Positions 36,314 through 45,463 of a stretch of 48,149 nt of DNA are shown here, piece after piece. Position 1 is the first letter of the stretch; every line of letters begins with the position of its first letter. The position numbers were made by a program, and so were the translations under genes. The notes under the pieces were generated by a model. The model was given only the letters and a program-made list of their open reading frames with translations. It did not search any database and was not told the DNA's origin. The DNA lies in contig DDKG01000185.1 of the NCBI GenBank assembly GCA_002339265.1, positions 4,485-52,633 on the forward strand, written 5' to 3'. The stretch is from Massilia sp. UBA2604 (GTDB taxonomy: Bacteria > Pseudomonadota > Gammaproteobacteria > Burkholderiales > Burkholderiaceae_D).

Positions 36314-37411
36314 TCAGCTCGCCTCAACACCCTTCGCGGGTCTGTCCCCCAGCACGTCTTCTATATAAAGCATCTTGACCAGCACCGACAGTACGGCGGC
36401 CAGCGGCGTCGCCAGCGCCACGCCGGCAAAGCCGAACAGCGTGCCGAAGATCAGCTGCATTACGATCACCAGCGCCGGCGGCAATTCGATCGCCTTGGCT
36501 TCGATCATCGGCTGCAGCACATAACCTTCGAGCATATTGATCGCCGCAAACAGCAGCAGCGCATACATCGCCAGTTCCGGGCTGACCGACAGCGCCAGCA
36601 GCACCGCCGGCACGCCGGCCATGATCGGGCCGAGATAGGGAATGAAGTCGAGCAGACCGGCGATGATGCCCAGGATCAGCGCCAGCGGCACGCCCAGCAG
36701 GCTCAGGCCGATCGCGGTGGTGGTGCCGACGATCAGCATCGACAGCGCCTTGCCGACCAGCCAGCTGGCCAGCGAATCGCCGACTTCGTCGATGACTTCA
36801 CGCGCGCGGCCGCGCTTGTGCTGCGGGATCAGGCGGATGAAGCCGCCGGTATACACGCCTGGCGTGGCGGCAAAATAAATGCCGACGAAGATGATGATGA
36901 CGACATTGCCGAGGGCTCCCAGTATGCCGCTGAAGAACAGGCCGGCATTCGGCACCATCGAGCTCATTTGCTTGACGATGTCTTCCGGCGGCGGCAGTTC
37001 GTCCACCACGCGCTTGAGCAGCGGATGCTGCGCCACTTCGCCCTGCAGGCGTTCGACGGCGGCCGGGATTTCTTCGGCAAGCTGGCTTGACTGCTCGGAA
37101 ATCTGCGGCGCCATGGCCCAGCCGCCCAGGCCGATGATGGCGCTGAGCAGCAGCACGACAAGGACGAGCGCGAGTTTGCGCTTCATGTGGAAGCGCCGGT
37201 GCATGATCTCGCTCAATTTGTAGAGCAGGATCGCGAACAGGATGCAGGCGAACACCAGCAGCAGCGCATCGGCTGCCAGGACGACGGCGGCCAGGCCCAG
37301 GATGAACAGCACGGCAATGCCGTTGACGAGGGTCACGCGGCGCGCCAGGCGGCGCTGGGCTTGCGGGGCTTCGTGGGTTTCCGGAGCAGCTTCGGTATTG
37401 TTGTTATGCAT
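36314..37411 (-). CDS. AI-2E family transporter
   Basis: A 365-residue integral membrane protein of the PerM/YhhT/TqsA family. Hydrophobic segments near 28-48, 50-66, 82-102, 160-180 and four more in the C-terminal half give about eight passes, with the family block GLLDFIPYLGPIMAGVPAVLLAL (about 255-277) and IEAKAIELPPALVIV. Members export autoinducer-2, exchange Na+ for H+, or transport other small molecules; the substrate here is not predictable. It is flanked on both sides by csbD genes on the opposite strand. Confidence 0.88.
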   Translation of the reverse strand: MHNNNTEAAPETHEAPQAQRRLARRVTLVNGIAVLFILGLAAVVLAADALLLVFACILFAILLYKLSEIMHRRFHMKRKLALVLVVLLLSAIIGLGGWAMAPQISEQSSQLAEEIPAAVERLQGEVAQHPLLKRVVDELPPPEDIVKQMSSMVPNAGLFFSGILGALGNVVIIIFVGIYFAATPGVYTGGFIRLIPQHKRGRAREVIDEVGDSLASWLVGKALSMLIVGTTTAIGLSLLGVPLALILGIIAGLLDFIPYLGPIMAGVPAVLLALSVSPELAMYALLLFAAINMLEGYVLQPMIEAKAIELPPALVIVMQLIFGTLFGFAGVALATPLAAVLSVLVKMLYIEDVLGDRPAKGVEAS

Positions 37412-37592
37412 GGCTGAATCTCTTCGTGAGCGGCGCGCCGCGTTGCGAAAAGATTAGCATTTGAGCTACAAAAATGTCGCGCGGCTGGGGTCGGATGGCT
37501 GTGTGCGTGCGCTAACAGATGAGCAGCCGTGAAAGGGCTATTCTGGAGTCATCGCATGGCCATTCAGGCATGCATTAACCAAGGAGAACACC

Positions 37593-37799
37593 ATGAACAA
37601 GGACCAAGTCGAAGGCAAACTGAAAGATATCGGTGGCAAGATTCAGGAAGGCGCCGGCAAAGTGGTGGGCAGCACCGAACAGCAGGCCAAGGGCCTGGCG
37701 AACCAGGCCGAGGGCAAGACCCAGGAAGCCTACGGCGACGCGAAAGAGGTCGTAAAGGACGCCGTGGACGAAGTGAATCGTCCAACCCCACGTCCATAA
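37593..37799 (+). CDS. CsbD-family stress protein, copy 2
   Basis: A 68-residue relative of copy 1: MNKDQVEGKLKDIGGKIQEG, then STEQQAKGLANQAEGKTQEAYG and an added acidic-then-proline tail (DAVDEVNRPTPRP). AAGGAG precedes the ATG. The two copies share a leader of similar design, which suggests duplication with separate regulation. A hairpin repeat follows 18 bases past the stop. Confidence 0.92.
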   Translation: MNKDQVEGKLKDIGGKIQEGAGKVVGSTEQQAKGLANQAEGKTQEAYGDAKEVVKDAVDEVNRPTPRP

Positions 37800-37817
37800 G
37801 CATTCGTTAGATAGCTT

Positions 37818-37915
37818 AAAAACGTCGTCCCCGCGCAGGCGGGGACCCAAGTGCTGCTTGCGCTATCGAGACGCTTGCAAACTTGGGTCCCCGCCTCCGC
37901 GGGGACGACGTTTTT
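37818..37915. repeat. Dispersed intergenic hairpin repeat, full copy 2
   Basis: AACGTCGTCCCCGC... and its reverse complement form an inverted pair with 33-bp arms, 37818-37850 and 37881-37915. It lies between the csbD copy 2 stop and the stop of the converging peptidase gene, ending in a TTTTT run, so it may also terminate transcription. Confidence 0.8.
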
Positions 37916-37943
37916 GTCGCTGGTAGTGACGTTTGCAGCTTGA

Positions 37944-40163
37944 TCAGTTCGGTTGCGTGCCGCCCAATTGCTTCTTGAAGTAGGACTCGATCAGGCCATA
38001 CACATGGCGCTGGTTGGTGCGGCCCGACATGCCGTGCTTGGCGCCCGGATAGGTCATCAGGTCGAACTGCACATTGCGCTTCACGAGCTCGTCGATCAGC
38101 AGCGTGGTGTTCGAGAACAGCACGTTGTCGTCAGCCATGCCGTGGATCAGCAGCAGGTTCGAGGTCATGCCGTCGAGGTGCGCGAACACGCCGCTGCGCT
38201 TATAGGCTTCCGGATCGCCCTTCGGCGTGCCGCCGACATAGCGCTCGGTATAGTGGGTGTCGTACAGCGCCCAGTCGGTCACCGGCGCCACCGACACGCC
38301 CATGGCGATCTTGTCCGACGCTGCGGACAGCAGGCGCAGGGTCATGAAGCCGCCGTAGCTCCAGCCGAACACGCCGACACGCTTCGGATCGACGAAGCTC
38401 TGCTTGGCCAGCCAGTCGATGCCGGCCACCTGGTCTTCGACTTCATGCTTGCCCAGGTTGTTGTGCAGCACGTCGGTGAACTGACGCTCGCGGCGGCCCG
38501 AGCCGCGGTTATCGAGGCGGAACACCACGAAGCCCTGCTGCGCCATGTATTGGTCGAAATAATTGCCCCAGGCGCGGGTCACCCGTTGCGAATGCGGGCC
38601 GCCGTAGGTGAACAGGAAGACCGGGTAGCGTTTATTGGCATCGAAACCGGCCGGCTTGATGATCGAATAGTGCAGGGTCTGGCCATCGGCCGCCTTCAGG
38701 GTGCCATACTCGGTCGGCAGGTGCGAATCGAGGTGGCGCGTGTACGGGTGGTTGGCGTTGAGTTCGTTCTTCTCGATCCACTCGACCATGCTGCCGTCGG
38801 CGCGGCGGATCGACACCTGCGGCGGGGTGTTCGGGTTCGAATAGGTATCGACGAACAATTTACCGTTGCCGGCGAACGAGGCCTCATGCCAGCCGTCGCC
38901 CTGGGTGATGCGGGTCGGCTTGTCGGCGCCGCGGCCGTCCAGCGACAGCGCATAGGTCTGCTTGTCGATCACGGCGTCGCGGTTCGACGACACATAGACC
39001 TTGCCGGCGCCTTCATCGATGGCCAGGATATTGTCCACGCCCCAGTTGCCGCGCGAGATCGGGTGCAACAGCTTGCCGTTCAGGTCGTACAGATACAGGT
39101 GCTTGTAACCACTGCGCTCGGACGCCCAGACGAAGGCCTGGCGGTTCTTGAGGAAGCGCAGGTCGTTATGCACTTCGATCCAGGTCTTGGAGGTTTCGGA
39201 GAACAGCGGACGCTGGGCCAGACTGGCGACGTCGACCGCCACCAGGTCGAGGCGCTTCTGGTCGCGCGTCTGGCGCTGGTAGACGAGGGTCTTGCCGTCG
39301 GCGCTGAAGTCGGCGCGCACCAGGTAGATGTCCTTGTCCTGGCCCAGGTCGACCTTGCGCTGCGCGCCGGTGGCCGGATCGACGATCATCAGCTCGATCG
39401 CCACGTTCGGATCGCCCGCGGCCGGATAGTGCTGGTCGATCACCTCGGTGCGGTCGGCGAAGATCTCGAAGCGGCGCACCACCGGTACCGGCGCATCGTC
39501 ATAGCGACGGTAGGCGATGTGCGAATCGTCCGGCGCCCAGTAATAGCCGGTGGTCTGGCTCATCTCTTCCTGGGCGATGAATTCCGCTTCACCATTGTGC
39601 ACGGTGCCTTTGCCGTCGGTGGTCAGCTGGCGCTCGGCGCCGGTGGTCAGATCGATCACCACCAGGTTCTGGTTGCGCACGAAGGACACATAGCGGCCGC
39701 GCGGCGAAATCTTCGGATCGATCACGTTGCCCGAGGCAACCTTGCGCGCGGCTTCCGGCTTGGCGGCGTCGACCAGGTACAGGTCACCGCCGATCGGCAC
39801 CAGCAGGCGCTTGCCGTCCGGCGACCAGTAATAGTTGAGGATGCCCGACAGGCCGGCGGTACGCGCGCGCTCGCGGCGCGCTTTTTCCTCGAGCGACAAC
39901 TCCTCGTTCGGCACCAGCAGCTTGGAATCGACCAGGCGCTGGGTCGCCTTGCTTTTCGTGTTGTATTCCCACAGGTCGAGACGGTACTGGTCGTCGGCGC
40001 GCGCGCGCAGGAAGGTCACGCGTTCGCCATCGGGCGACACGCGCAGGTTGCGCACGCTGGCGCCGGCCAGCGGGGTTTCACCGTAGATGCGGTCCAGCGT
40101 CAGTTTTTCGGCCATGGCGGGCGTGGCCGCGAGGGCGGCCAGTAAGAGGAGGAGAGGGCGCAT
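37944..40163 (-). CDS. Prolyl dipeptidyl peptidase IV-like S9 peptidase
   Basis: A serine peptidase of 739 residues that would release X-Pro dipeptides. A signal peptide (MRPLLLLLAALAATPAMA) opens it, a beta-propeller (about 40-480) contains the Glu pair that holds the substrate N-terminus (Glu199-Glu200 in AQEEMSQTTGYYW), and the C-terminal alpha/beta-hydrolase domain has Ser602 in GWSYGG, Asp678 in HGMADDNV and His710 in GAKHGMSG. The Glu pair distinguishes DPP-IV from other S9 members. It is exported to the periplasm. Upstream is a MATE gene on the same strand, 52 bases away. Confidence 0.93.
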   Translation of the reverse strand: MRPLLLLLAALAATPAMAEKLTLDRIYGETPLAGASVRNLRVSPDGERVTFLRARADDQYRLDLWEYNTKSKATQRLVDSKLLVPNEELSLEEKARRERARTAGLSGILNYYWSPDGKRLLVPIGGDLYLVDAAKPEAARKVASGNVIDPKISPRGRYVSFVRNQNLVVIDLTTGAERQLTTDGKGTVHNGEAEFIAQEEMSQTTGYYWAPDDSHIAYRRYDDAPVPVVRRFEIFADRTEVIDQHYPAAGDPNVAIELMIVDPATGAQRKVDLGQDKDIYLVRADFSADGKTLVYQRQTRDQKRLDLVAVDVASLAQRPLFSETSKTWIEVHNDLRFLKNRQAFVWASERSGYKHLYLYDLNGKLLHPISRGNWGVDNILAIDEGAGKVYVSSNRDAVIDKQTYALSLDGRGADKPTRITQGDGWHEASFAGNGKLFVDTYSNPNTPPQVSIRRADGSMVEWIEKNELNANHPYTRHLDSHLPTEYGTLKAADGQTLHYSIIKPAGFDANKRYPVFLFTYGGPHSQRVTRAWGNYFDQYMAQQGFVVFRLDNRGSGRRERQFTDVLHNNLGKHEVEDQVAGIDWLAKQSFVDPKRVGVFGWSYGGFMTLRLLSAASDKIAMGVSVAPVTDWALYDTHYTERYVGGTPKGDPEAYKRSGVFAHLDGMTSNLLLIHGMADDNVLFSNTTLLIDELVKRNVQFDLMTYPGAKHGMSGRTNQRHVYGLIESYFKKQLGGTQPN

Positions 40164-40215
40164 TGATGTCTCGTGAGGATTATTAATTTACAGCAATCGC
40201 GAGACGATACCAGAG

Positions 40216-41628
40216 TCAGCGGGGCTGCGCCATGGCGCCGTCGCGGATACGCTGGCGCGCCAGCTTCTCGAACTGCCAGGTGAGCAGCACCGCCGCCACC
40301 GTCAGCGCCACCACCAGGCCGATCCAGAATCCGGTGGCCTCCATCGGCGCGCTCGGCGCCCATGGGAACCAGGCCGGCGCCAGGCCGAGGATGCAGCCGA
40401 CCGGCAGCGACAGGCCCCAGAACGATAGTAACTGGATCACCATCGGCGGGCGCGTCACCTGGTAGCCGCGGATCGCCGAGGCGGTTGCCACCTGGGTGGA
40501 GTCCGACAGCTGGAACAGGGCGGCGAACAGCAGCAGGTTGGCGGTCACCTGCTGCACCGCAGGGTCGGAGGTGTACATCGCCGCGATCTCCCAGCGGAAC
40601 AGGGCGATGCCGAGCGCGGCCACCACGCCGAAGCTGACCGAGACGCCCACGCCGACCCAGCCGACGAAGCGCGCGCGCACCGGATCGCCTTCGCCCATCG
40701 CCTGGCCGACGCGGGTGAGCATGCCGATCGCGAAGCTGAGCGGCACCATGAACACCAGCGAAGCGAAATTGAGCGCGATCTGGTGCGAGGACACCTGCAC
40801 CACGCCATAGCGCGCAACCAGCAGGCTGATCAGGCCGAAGGCGCTGACCTCGGCGAAATAGGTGACGCCGATCGGCAGGCCGAGGCGCAGCTGGGCGCCG
40901 ATCTCGCGCGCATCCGGTCCCTCGTAGCGGTCGAAGGGGTAGGTCAGGCGGTAGGCCGGCGCGCGGGTGATCCACCACAGCATGGCGCCCAGCATCAGCC
41001 ACAGCGCGCTGGCGGTGGAGATCGCGCAGCCGACCGCGCCCAGTTGCGGGAAGCCGAATTTGCCGTACACCAGCACCCAGGCGACCACGGTATTGAACAC
41101 CAGGCCGAGGATGGCGATCCACATGATCGGCTTGGTCTGGTTGATGCTGGTCGTGTAGCCATACAGCGCGCGATAAATGCCGAAGGCCGGCATGCCGACG
41201 CTGATCACGTGCAGGAACAGCGAGGCGCGGTCGGCCACGTGGGCGGCCATGCCGATATGGTCGAACAGCAGGGTGCACAGATTGGCGAACAGGCAGCCGA
41301 CCAGGCCGACCAGCAAGCCCTTCCACATCGCCTGGCGCACCGAATGCGGCACCCGGTCGTGGCGCGCGGCGCCGATCTCGTGCGCGACCACGGTGTTAAT
41401 CGCCATCATGGTGCCCATCACCGTCACCAGCACGATCGACCACACCGCCGTGCCCAGCGACACCGCCGCCAGCTCGTCGGCGCTGACGTGGCCGGTGAGG
41501 GCGACATCAACCACCCCCATGCCCACCGTCGCCAGCTGGCCGACCAGCACCGGCCACGACAGGCGCCACAGGGTGGCGATCTCGGTGCGGACGGGTGTGG
41601 CGGTAGCGGAGGTGATGGAGGTTGTCAT
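40216..41628 (-). CDS. MATE family efflux transporter (NorM-like)
   Basis: A 470-residue membrane protein with 12 predicted helices in two halves. SWPVLVGQLATVGMGVVDVALTG (about 24-46) and LGLPIGVTYFAEVSAFGLISLL (about 250-271) start the two halves as in NorM, and AIGMLTRVGQAMGEGD is conserved. MATE proteins expel cationic drugs or metabolites in exchange for Na+ or H+. The gene is divergent from tssF, sharing a 174-base gap, and is followed by the DPP-IV gene on the same strand. Confidence 0.92.
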   Translation of the reverse strand: MTTSITSATATPVRTEIATLWRLSWPVLVGQLATVGMGVVDVALTGHVSADELAAVSLGTAVWSIVLVTVMGTMMAINTVVAHEIGAARHDRVPHSVRQAMWKGLLVGLVGCLFANLCTLLFDHIGMAAHVADRASLFLHVISVGMPAFGIYRALYGYTTSINQTKPIMWIAILGLVFNTVVAWVLVYGKFGFPQLGAVGCAISTASALWLMLGAMLWWITRAPAYRLTYPFDRYEGPDAREIGAQLRLGLPIGVTYFAEVSAFGLISLLVARYGVVQVSSHQIALNFASLVFMVPLSFAIGMLTRVGQAMGEGDPVRARFVGWVGVGVSVSFGVVAALGIALFRWEIAAMYTSDPAVQQVTANLLLFAALFQLSDSTQVATASAIRGYQVTRPPMVIQLLSFWGLSLPVGCILGLAPAWFPWAPSAPMEATGFWIGLVVALTVAAVLLTWQFEKLARQRIRDGAMAQPR

Positions 41629-41802
41629 GATGCGGCAATGGTTCGGTGGACCCGTGATTTTACTGATTTATTGTCAAGACCGGTATTAGGAGGCGCGATC
41701 CCTTTATCCCAACAGGTTTCATCCCATCGTAGATGTTGCGCCGTCGCAAGACAACTTGCCACGATCTGCACCACCGTAGAACGACAGCCCGAGGAGGTCG
41801 CG

Positions 41803-43647
41803 ATGGAAGAACTGTTGCCGTATTACGAGCGCGAACTGGTCTACCTGAACACCGTCGGCCGCGAGCTGGCCCACCAGTATCCGCGGCTGGCGGCCGAGCT
41901 GGGGCTGGGACCGGAGGGCAGCGAAGACCCCCATATCCGGCGCCTGATCCAGGCCTGCGCGTTGCTCAATGCGCGCACCGCGAAAAAGCTCGACGACGAT
42001 TATCCGGAACTGACCGAAGCGCTGCTGGGCAGCCTGTATCCGCACTTCCTGCACGGACTGCCGAGCTGTTCGATCGCGCAGGTGGACGGGGGCGATCCGC
42101 AGGGCCGGGCTGGCAAGATCGAGCACGTGCAGGCGGTGCCGCGCGGCACCGAGATGAGCTCGCTGAGGGCCCGCGGCGCGCCCTGCGTGTTTCGCACCAC
42201 GGCCGCGCTGGCGCTGGCGCAGGTAGAGGTGGCGCGCGCCTGGTTCGAGCCGGTGGCCCGCCTGCCGCCGCGCATCCGGCTGCCGCCGCGTGCGGCGAGC
42301 CGCATCGGCATCGCCTTCGACAGTGCGCTGCCGGCGCGCATGCTGCACGGACGCGGCCTGCCGCGCCTGCGCCTGCATGTCGACGGCGACGGCCTGCTGG
42401 CGGCAGCGCTGATCGACGCCCTGGGCATGAACGTGGTCGAGACCTGGGTCGAGGCCGAAGGCGTGGAGGGCTGGCGCCGCCTTGATGGCGCGGCGCTGCA
42501 GCTGGGCGGACTGGAACCCGACGAGGCCCTGGTGCCGGAACAGGACCATGCCCATCCTGCCTACCGCCTGCTGACCGAGTACTTCGCCTTCCCCGACAAA
42601 TTCCACTTCCTGGACCTCGACCTGGCCCGGCTGGCGCCGTTGCTGCCGGCCGGCGCGCGCCGCTTCACCCTGCATTTTTTGCTCGCCGGCATGCACGCCG
42701 AATCCAGCCCCGCACGCATCCTGCGCGCGCTGTCGGCCGCCAACCTGCTCACCGGCTGCGTGCCGGTGGTGAACCTGTTCCGCCAGGCGGCGGCGCCGGT
42801 GCGCATCACGCACCGTTCGGCGATGTACGACGTGGCCCCGAGCCGGCACGAGGAGGGCGTCGAGGTCTACACCATCGACGCCGTGCACGTGCTCCGGACC
42901 GAGGATGGCAAGACCGCCAGCGTCGAGTACCGGCCCTATTACGGGATGCGCCACGGCGAAGGATTAGACGGCGGCCAGAACGGCCAGCGCTACTGGTTCG
43001 CCCACCGCGACGACAGCGGCGACAGCCGCCACCGCATGAAGATCGCCTTCACCGACGACGATTTTTCGCTGCAGGGCGAGGATGCCAGCGTGGCCTCGAT
43101 CGATCTCACCTGCAGCAACGGCGCGGCCGCTTGCGGCGTTGGTGTCGGCGCGCCGGGCGGCGACCTGGCCAGCGAGACCGCCACCAGCGGCCTGCCGATC
43201 CGCCTGCTGCGCAAGCCCTCGGCGCCGCTGCGCTTCGGCAACCGCAACGGCACCCACTGGCGCCTGGTGACGCAACTGGCGCTGAATCACCGCTCGCTGG
43301 CCGACCTCGACGCCTTCCGCGAGACCCTGGCCTTGTACGACCTGTCGCACGCCAAGGCCTCGCAGCGCCAGATCGCCGGCGTTACCGCAATGGCGTCAAA
43401 CCCGGCCACCGCCTGGCTGCGCAACCGCTACGGCGCAAGCCTGGTGCACGGCATCGAGATCCGCATGACCGTGGACGAGGACGCCTTCGCCGGCAGCAGC
43501 GTGTTCGTGTTCGCCCAGGTCGTGAGCCGTTTCCTGGGCCTGTACGTGCACCTGAACAGCTTTACTCGGCTGGTGCTGGTGTCGGGGCAGAGCGACAAGG
43601 AGTTGCTGCGATGCGAGCCCCGCAACGGCAGCCTGGCGCTGGTGTGA
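41803..43647 (+). CDS. tssF: Type VI secretion baseplate protein TssF
   Basis: TssF is a wedge component of the T6SS baseplate, forming a heterotrimer with TssG and contacting TssK. The 614-residue protein starts with the family hallmark EELLPYYERELVYLNTVGRELA then HQYPRLAAELGL and DPHIRRLIQACALLNARTAKKLDDDYPELTEALLGSLYPH, and ends with VFVFAQVVSRFLGLYVHLNSF. GAGGAGG at 41791-41797 sets the ATG at 41803. tssG overlaps its end. No tssA, B, C, E, H, K, M, hcp or vgrG gene is in the window, so this pair stands apart from any T6SS cluster within at least 41 kb upstream and 3.5 kb downstream. Confidence 0.93.
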   Translation: MEELLPYYERELVYLNTVGRELAHQYPRLAAELGLGPEGSEDPHIRRLIQACALLNARTAKKLDDDYPELTEALLGSLYPHFLHGLPSCSIAQVDGGDPQGRAGKIEHVQAVPRGTEMSSLRARGAPCVFRTTAALALAQVEVARAWFEPVARLPPRIRLPPRAASRIGIAFDSALPARMLHGRGLPRLRLHVDGDGLLAAALIDALGMNVVETWVEAEGVEGWRRLDGAALQLGGLEPDEALVPEQDHAHPAYRLLTEYFAFPDKFHFLDLDLARLAPLLPAGARRFTLHFLLAGMHAESSPARILRALSAANLLTGCVPVVNLFRQAAAPVRITHRSAMYDVAPSRHEEGVEVYTIDAVHVLRTEDGKTASVEYRPYYGMRHGEGLDGGQNGQRYWFAHRDDSGDSRHRMKIAFTDDDFSLQGEDASVASIDLTCSNGAAACGVGVGAPGGDLASETATSGLPIRLLRKPSAPLRFGNRNGTHWRLVTQLALNHRSLADLDAFRETLALYDLSHAKASQRQIAGVTAMASNPATAWLRNRYGASLVHGIEIRMTVDEDAFAGSSVFVFAQVVSRFLGLYVHLNSFTRLVLVSGQSDKELLRCEPRNGSLALV

Positions 43648-44633
43648 GCACGCGGATGGGCGGCGGCGCCATCGTCGACCTGCTGCGCCAGCCGCAACGC
43701 TACGAATTCTTCCAGGCGGTGCGGCTGCTGGTGTGCTGGCTGGCGCACCAGGGCATCGCGCCCGAGCATGCGCTCGGCAGCCTGATCCGCTTTCGCAACA
43801 GCCTGGGCCTGGCCTTTCCCGCCAGCGAGATCGAAGCCATCGTGCCCACTACCGAGGGCGTGCCGATGGTGAGCGTCACGCCCACGCTGATGGGACTGCT
43901 GGGCGTGATGGGGACCTTGCCGCTGCATTACACCGAGCGCTTCGCGGCCTGGGAGCTCGCCATGCGCGACGAAGGGCCGCGCGCCTTCCTCGACCTGTTC
44001 TCGAGCCGCCAGGTGGCGCTGTTCTACCGCGCCTGGTGCAAGTACCGGGTGCGCCATCTGATGGAATCCGATCTCGACCGCTTCCAGCCGCTGCTGCTGG
44101 CGCTGGCCGGCGTGCCGACGCGCCAGGACGGCATGCCTGGCTTGGAAGCGGCCAGCCTGGCCCGGTTCGCGGCGCCGCTGCGCAGCCGGGTGGTCAGCGC
44201 GGACTTGATCGCGGGCGTCTTGAAAGCTTACTTCCGGGTGCCGCTGCGGGTCGAGCAATTTACCGGACGCTGGGACGTGCTCGAGCCGGGGCAGCGCACG
44301 CGGCTCGCATGCAATAACTGCGTGCTGGGGGAGGGCGCCACCGCGGGCGCGCGGCTGCTGCGGCCCGAGCTGGGCATCCGCATCCGGCTGGGGCCGGTGG
44401 ATGCGAGCGTTTTCGAACGCTTCCTGCCCGGCGCGCCGGGCGCCAAGGCGCTGTCAGCTCTGCTGGACCGCTTCGCGGTCGAGGTGCCTTACCGCGAGCT
44501 GCAGGTGGTGCTGCGGCGCGAGGATGTCGACGGCGCCTGCCTGGACGGCTCGGCGCGCCTGGGGCTGGATGGATTCCTGTGCACCCGTGCCGGGCGGCGC
44601 GACCGCGATGACGTGTGCTATCTGCTCGACTGA
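43611..44633 (+). CDS. tssG: Type VI secretion baseplate protein TssG
   Basis: TssG is the partner of TssF in the baseplate wedge (two TssF and one TssG). The 340 residues contain LLRQPQRYEFFQAVRLLVCW (about 22-41), RFRNSLGLAFPASEIEAI, MVSVTPTLMGLLGVMGTLPLHY and the usual C-terminal LDGFLCTRAG. The ATG at 43611 has AAGGAG eight bases upstream and overlaps the tssF end by 37 bases; GTG at 43644, overlapping the tssF TGA, is an alternative. In most clusters tssH follows; here a DJ-1/PfpI gene does, 92 bases later. Confidence 0.93.
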   Translation: MRAPQRQPGAGVSTRMGGGAIVDLLRQPQRYEFFQAVRLLVCWLAHQGIAPEHALGSLIRFRNSLGLAFPASEIEAIVPTTEGVPMVSVTPTLMGLLGVMGTLPLHYTERFAAWELAMRDEGPRAFLDLFSSRQVALFYRAWCKYRVRHLMESDLDRFQPLLLALAGVPTRQDGMPGLEAASLARFAAPLRSRVVSADLIAGVLKAYFRVPLRVEQFTGRWDVLEPGQRTRLACNNCVLGEGATAGARLLRPELGIRIRLGPVDASVFERFLPGAPGAKALSALLDRFAVEVPYRELQVVLRREDVDGACLDGSARLGLDGFLCTRAGRRDRDDVCYLLD

Positions 44634-44725
44634 ATCAAGTGAAGTTGCAGCGGGCATGCGCGCGCCGCGGACGCGGCGGTCGACCTACAATCGATGCGAA
44701 TGAACCGCATTGACAAGGAGGCTTT

Positions 44726-45355
44726 ATGCAACAAGTAGAAAACATGCAGCCGGCGGATCACGTGGAGCCGGCCGCCACCCAATCCCTGCAGGGCCGCAAG
44801 GTTGCGGTCCTGATGACCGACGGCGTCGAGCAGGTCGAATACACCGAACCGCGCCGCTTCCTCGAGGGGCTGGGCGTGAATGTGACGCTGGTCTCGCCCA
44901 AGAAGGCCGGCGAGGAGATCCAGGGCTTCAATCACCTGACGCCGGACCAGAAATTCAAGGTCGAACTCGGCGTGCAGGACGCCAAGCCGGGCGACTACGA
45001 CCTGCTGCTGTTGCCGGGCGGTGTGGCCAACCCGGACAACCTGCGCCTGAGCCCCGAGTCCATCGCCTTCATCAAGGCCTTCGGCGACGAGGACAAGCCG
45101 ATCGCCGCGATCTGCCACGGCCCATGGCCGCTGATCGACGCCGGCGTGGCCGAGTCGAAGCACCTGACCAGCTGGCCTTCGTTGCAGCACGACCTGCGCA
45201 ACGCGGGCGCGGAATGGACCGATGAAGAAGTCGTCGTGGACGGCAAGCTGATCACCAGCCGCAAGCCGGATGATATTCCGGCGTTCAATGAGGCGATCCA
45301 GAAGCAGTTGATGGTGCTGCAGCAGGCGGGGAGTGATCCGGGGCCGACGTCGTGA
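44726..45355 (+). CDS. DJ-1/PfpI family protein (YhbO-like)
   Basis: A 209-residue protein of the class I glutamine amidotransferase-like fold. The nucleophile elbow carries Cys130 in AAICHGPWPLI, with the neighbouring His131, and the upstream acidic residue lies in LMTDGVEQVEYTEPRR (about 29-44). DLLLLPGGVANPDNLR (about 93-108) is the conserved glycine block. Members act as glyoxalases, deglycases or stress chaperones; those with this signature (PfpI/YhbO) are usually stress-linked. The N-terminal 20 residues are an extension. AAGGAGG precedes the ATG. No functional link to tssFG is implied. Confidence 0.9.
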   Translation: MQQVENMQPADHVEPAATQSLQGRKVAVLMTDGVEQVEYTEPRRFLEGLGVNVTLVSPKKAGEEIQGFNHLTPDQKFKVELGVQDAKPGDYDLLLLPGGVANPDNLRLSPESIAFIKAFGDEDKPIAAICHGPWPLIDAGVAESKHLTSWPSLQHDLRNAGAEWTDEEVVVDGKLITSRKPDDIPAFNEAIQKQLMVLQQAGSDPGPTS

Positions 45356-45397
45356 AGTCGTCGAATCGTGTTTGCATGCTGTGATCGTTAGCCCAAG

Positions 45398-45431
45398 CAC
45401 GTCGTCCCCGCGAAGGCGGGGACCCAAGTTT
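45398..45431. repeat. Dispersed intergenic hairpin repeat, single arm
   Basis: CACGTCGTCCCCGCGAAGGC continues to GGGGACCCAAGTTT, matching one arm of the copy at 37818-37915 with one change. It is a half-copy lying between the converging DJ-1 and mntP genes. Confidence 0.75.
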
Positions 45432-45463
45432 TCAACCGAAGTCACGCAGCCTAGAATCCAGCA

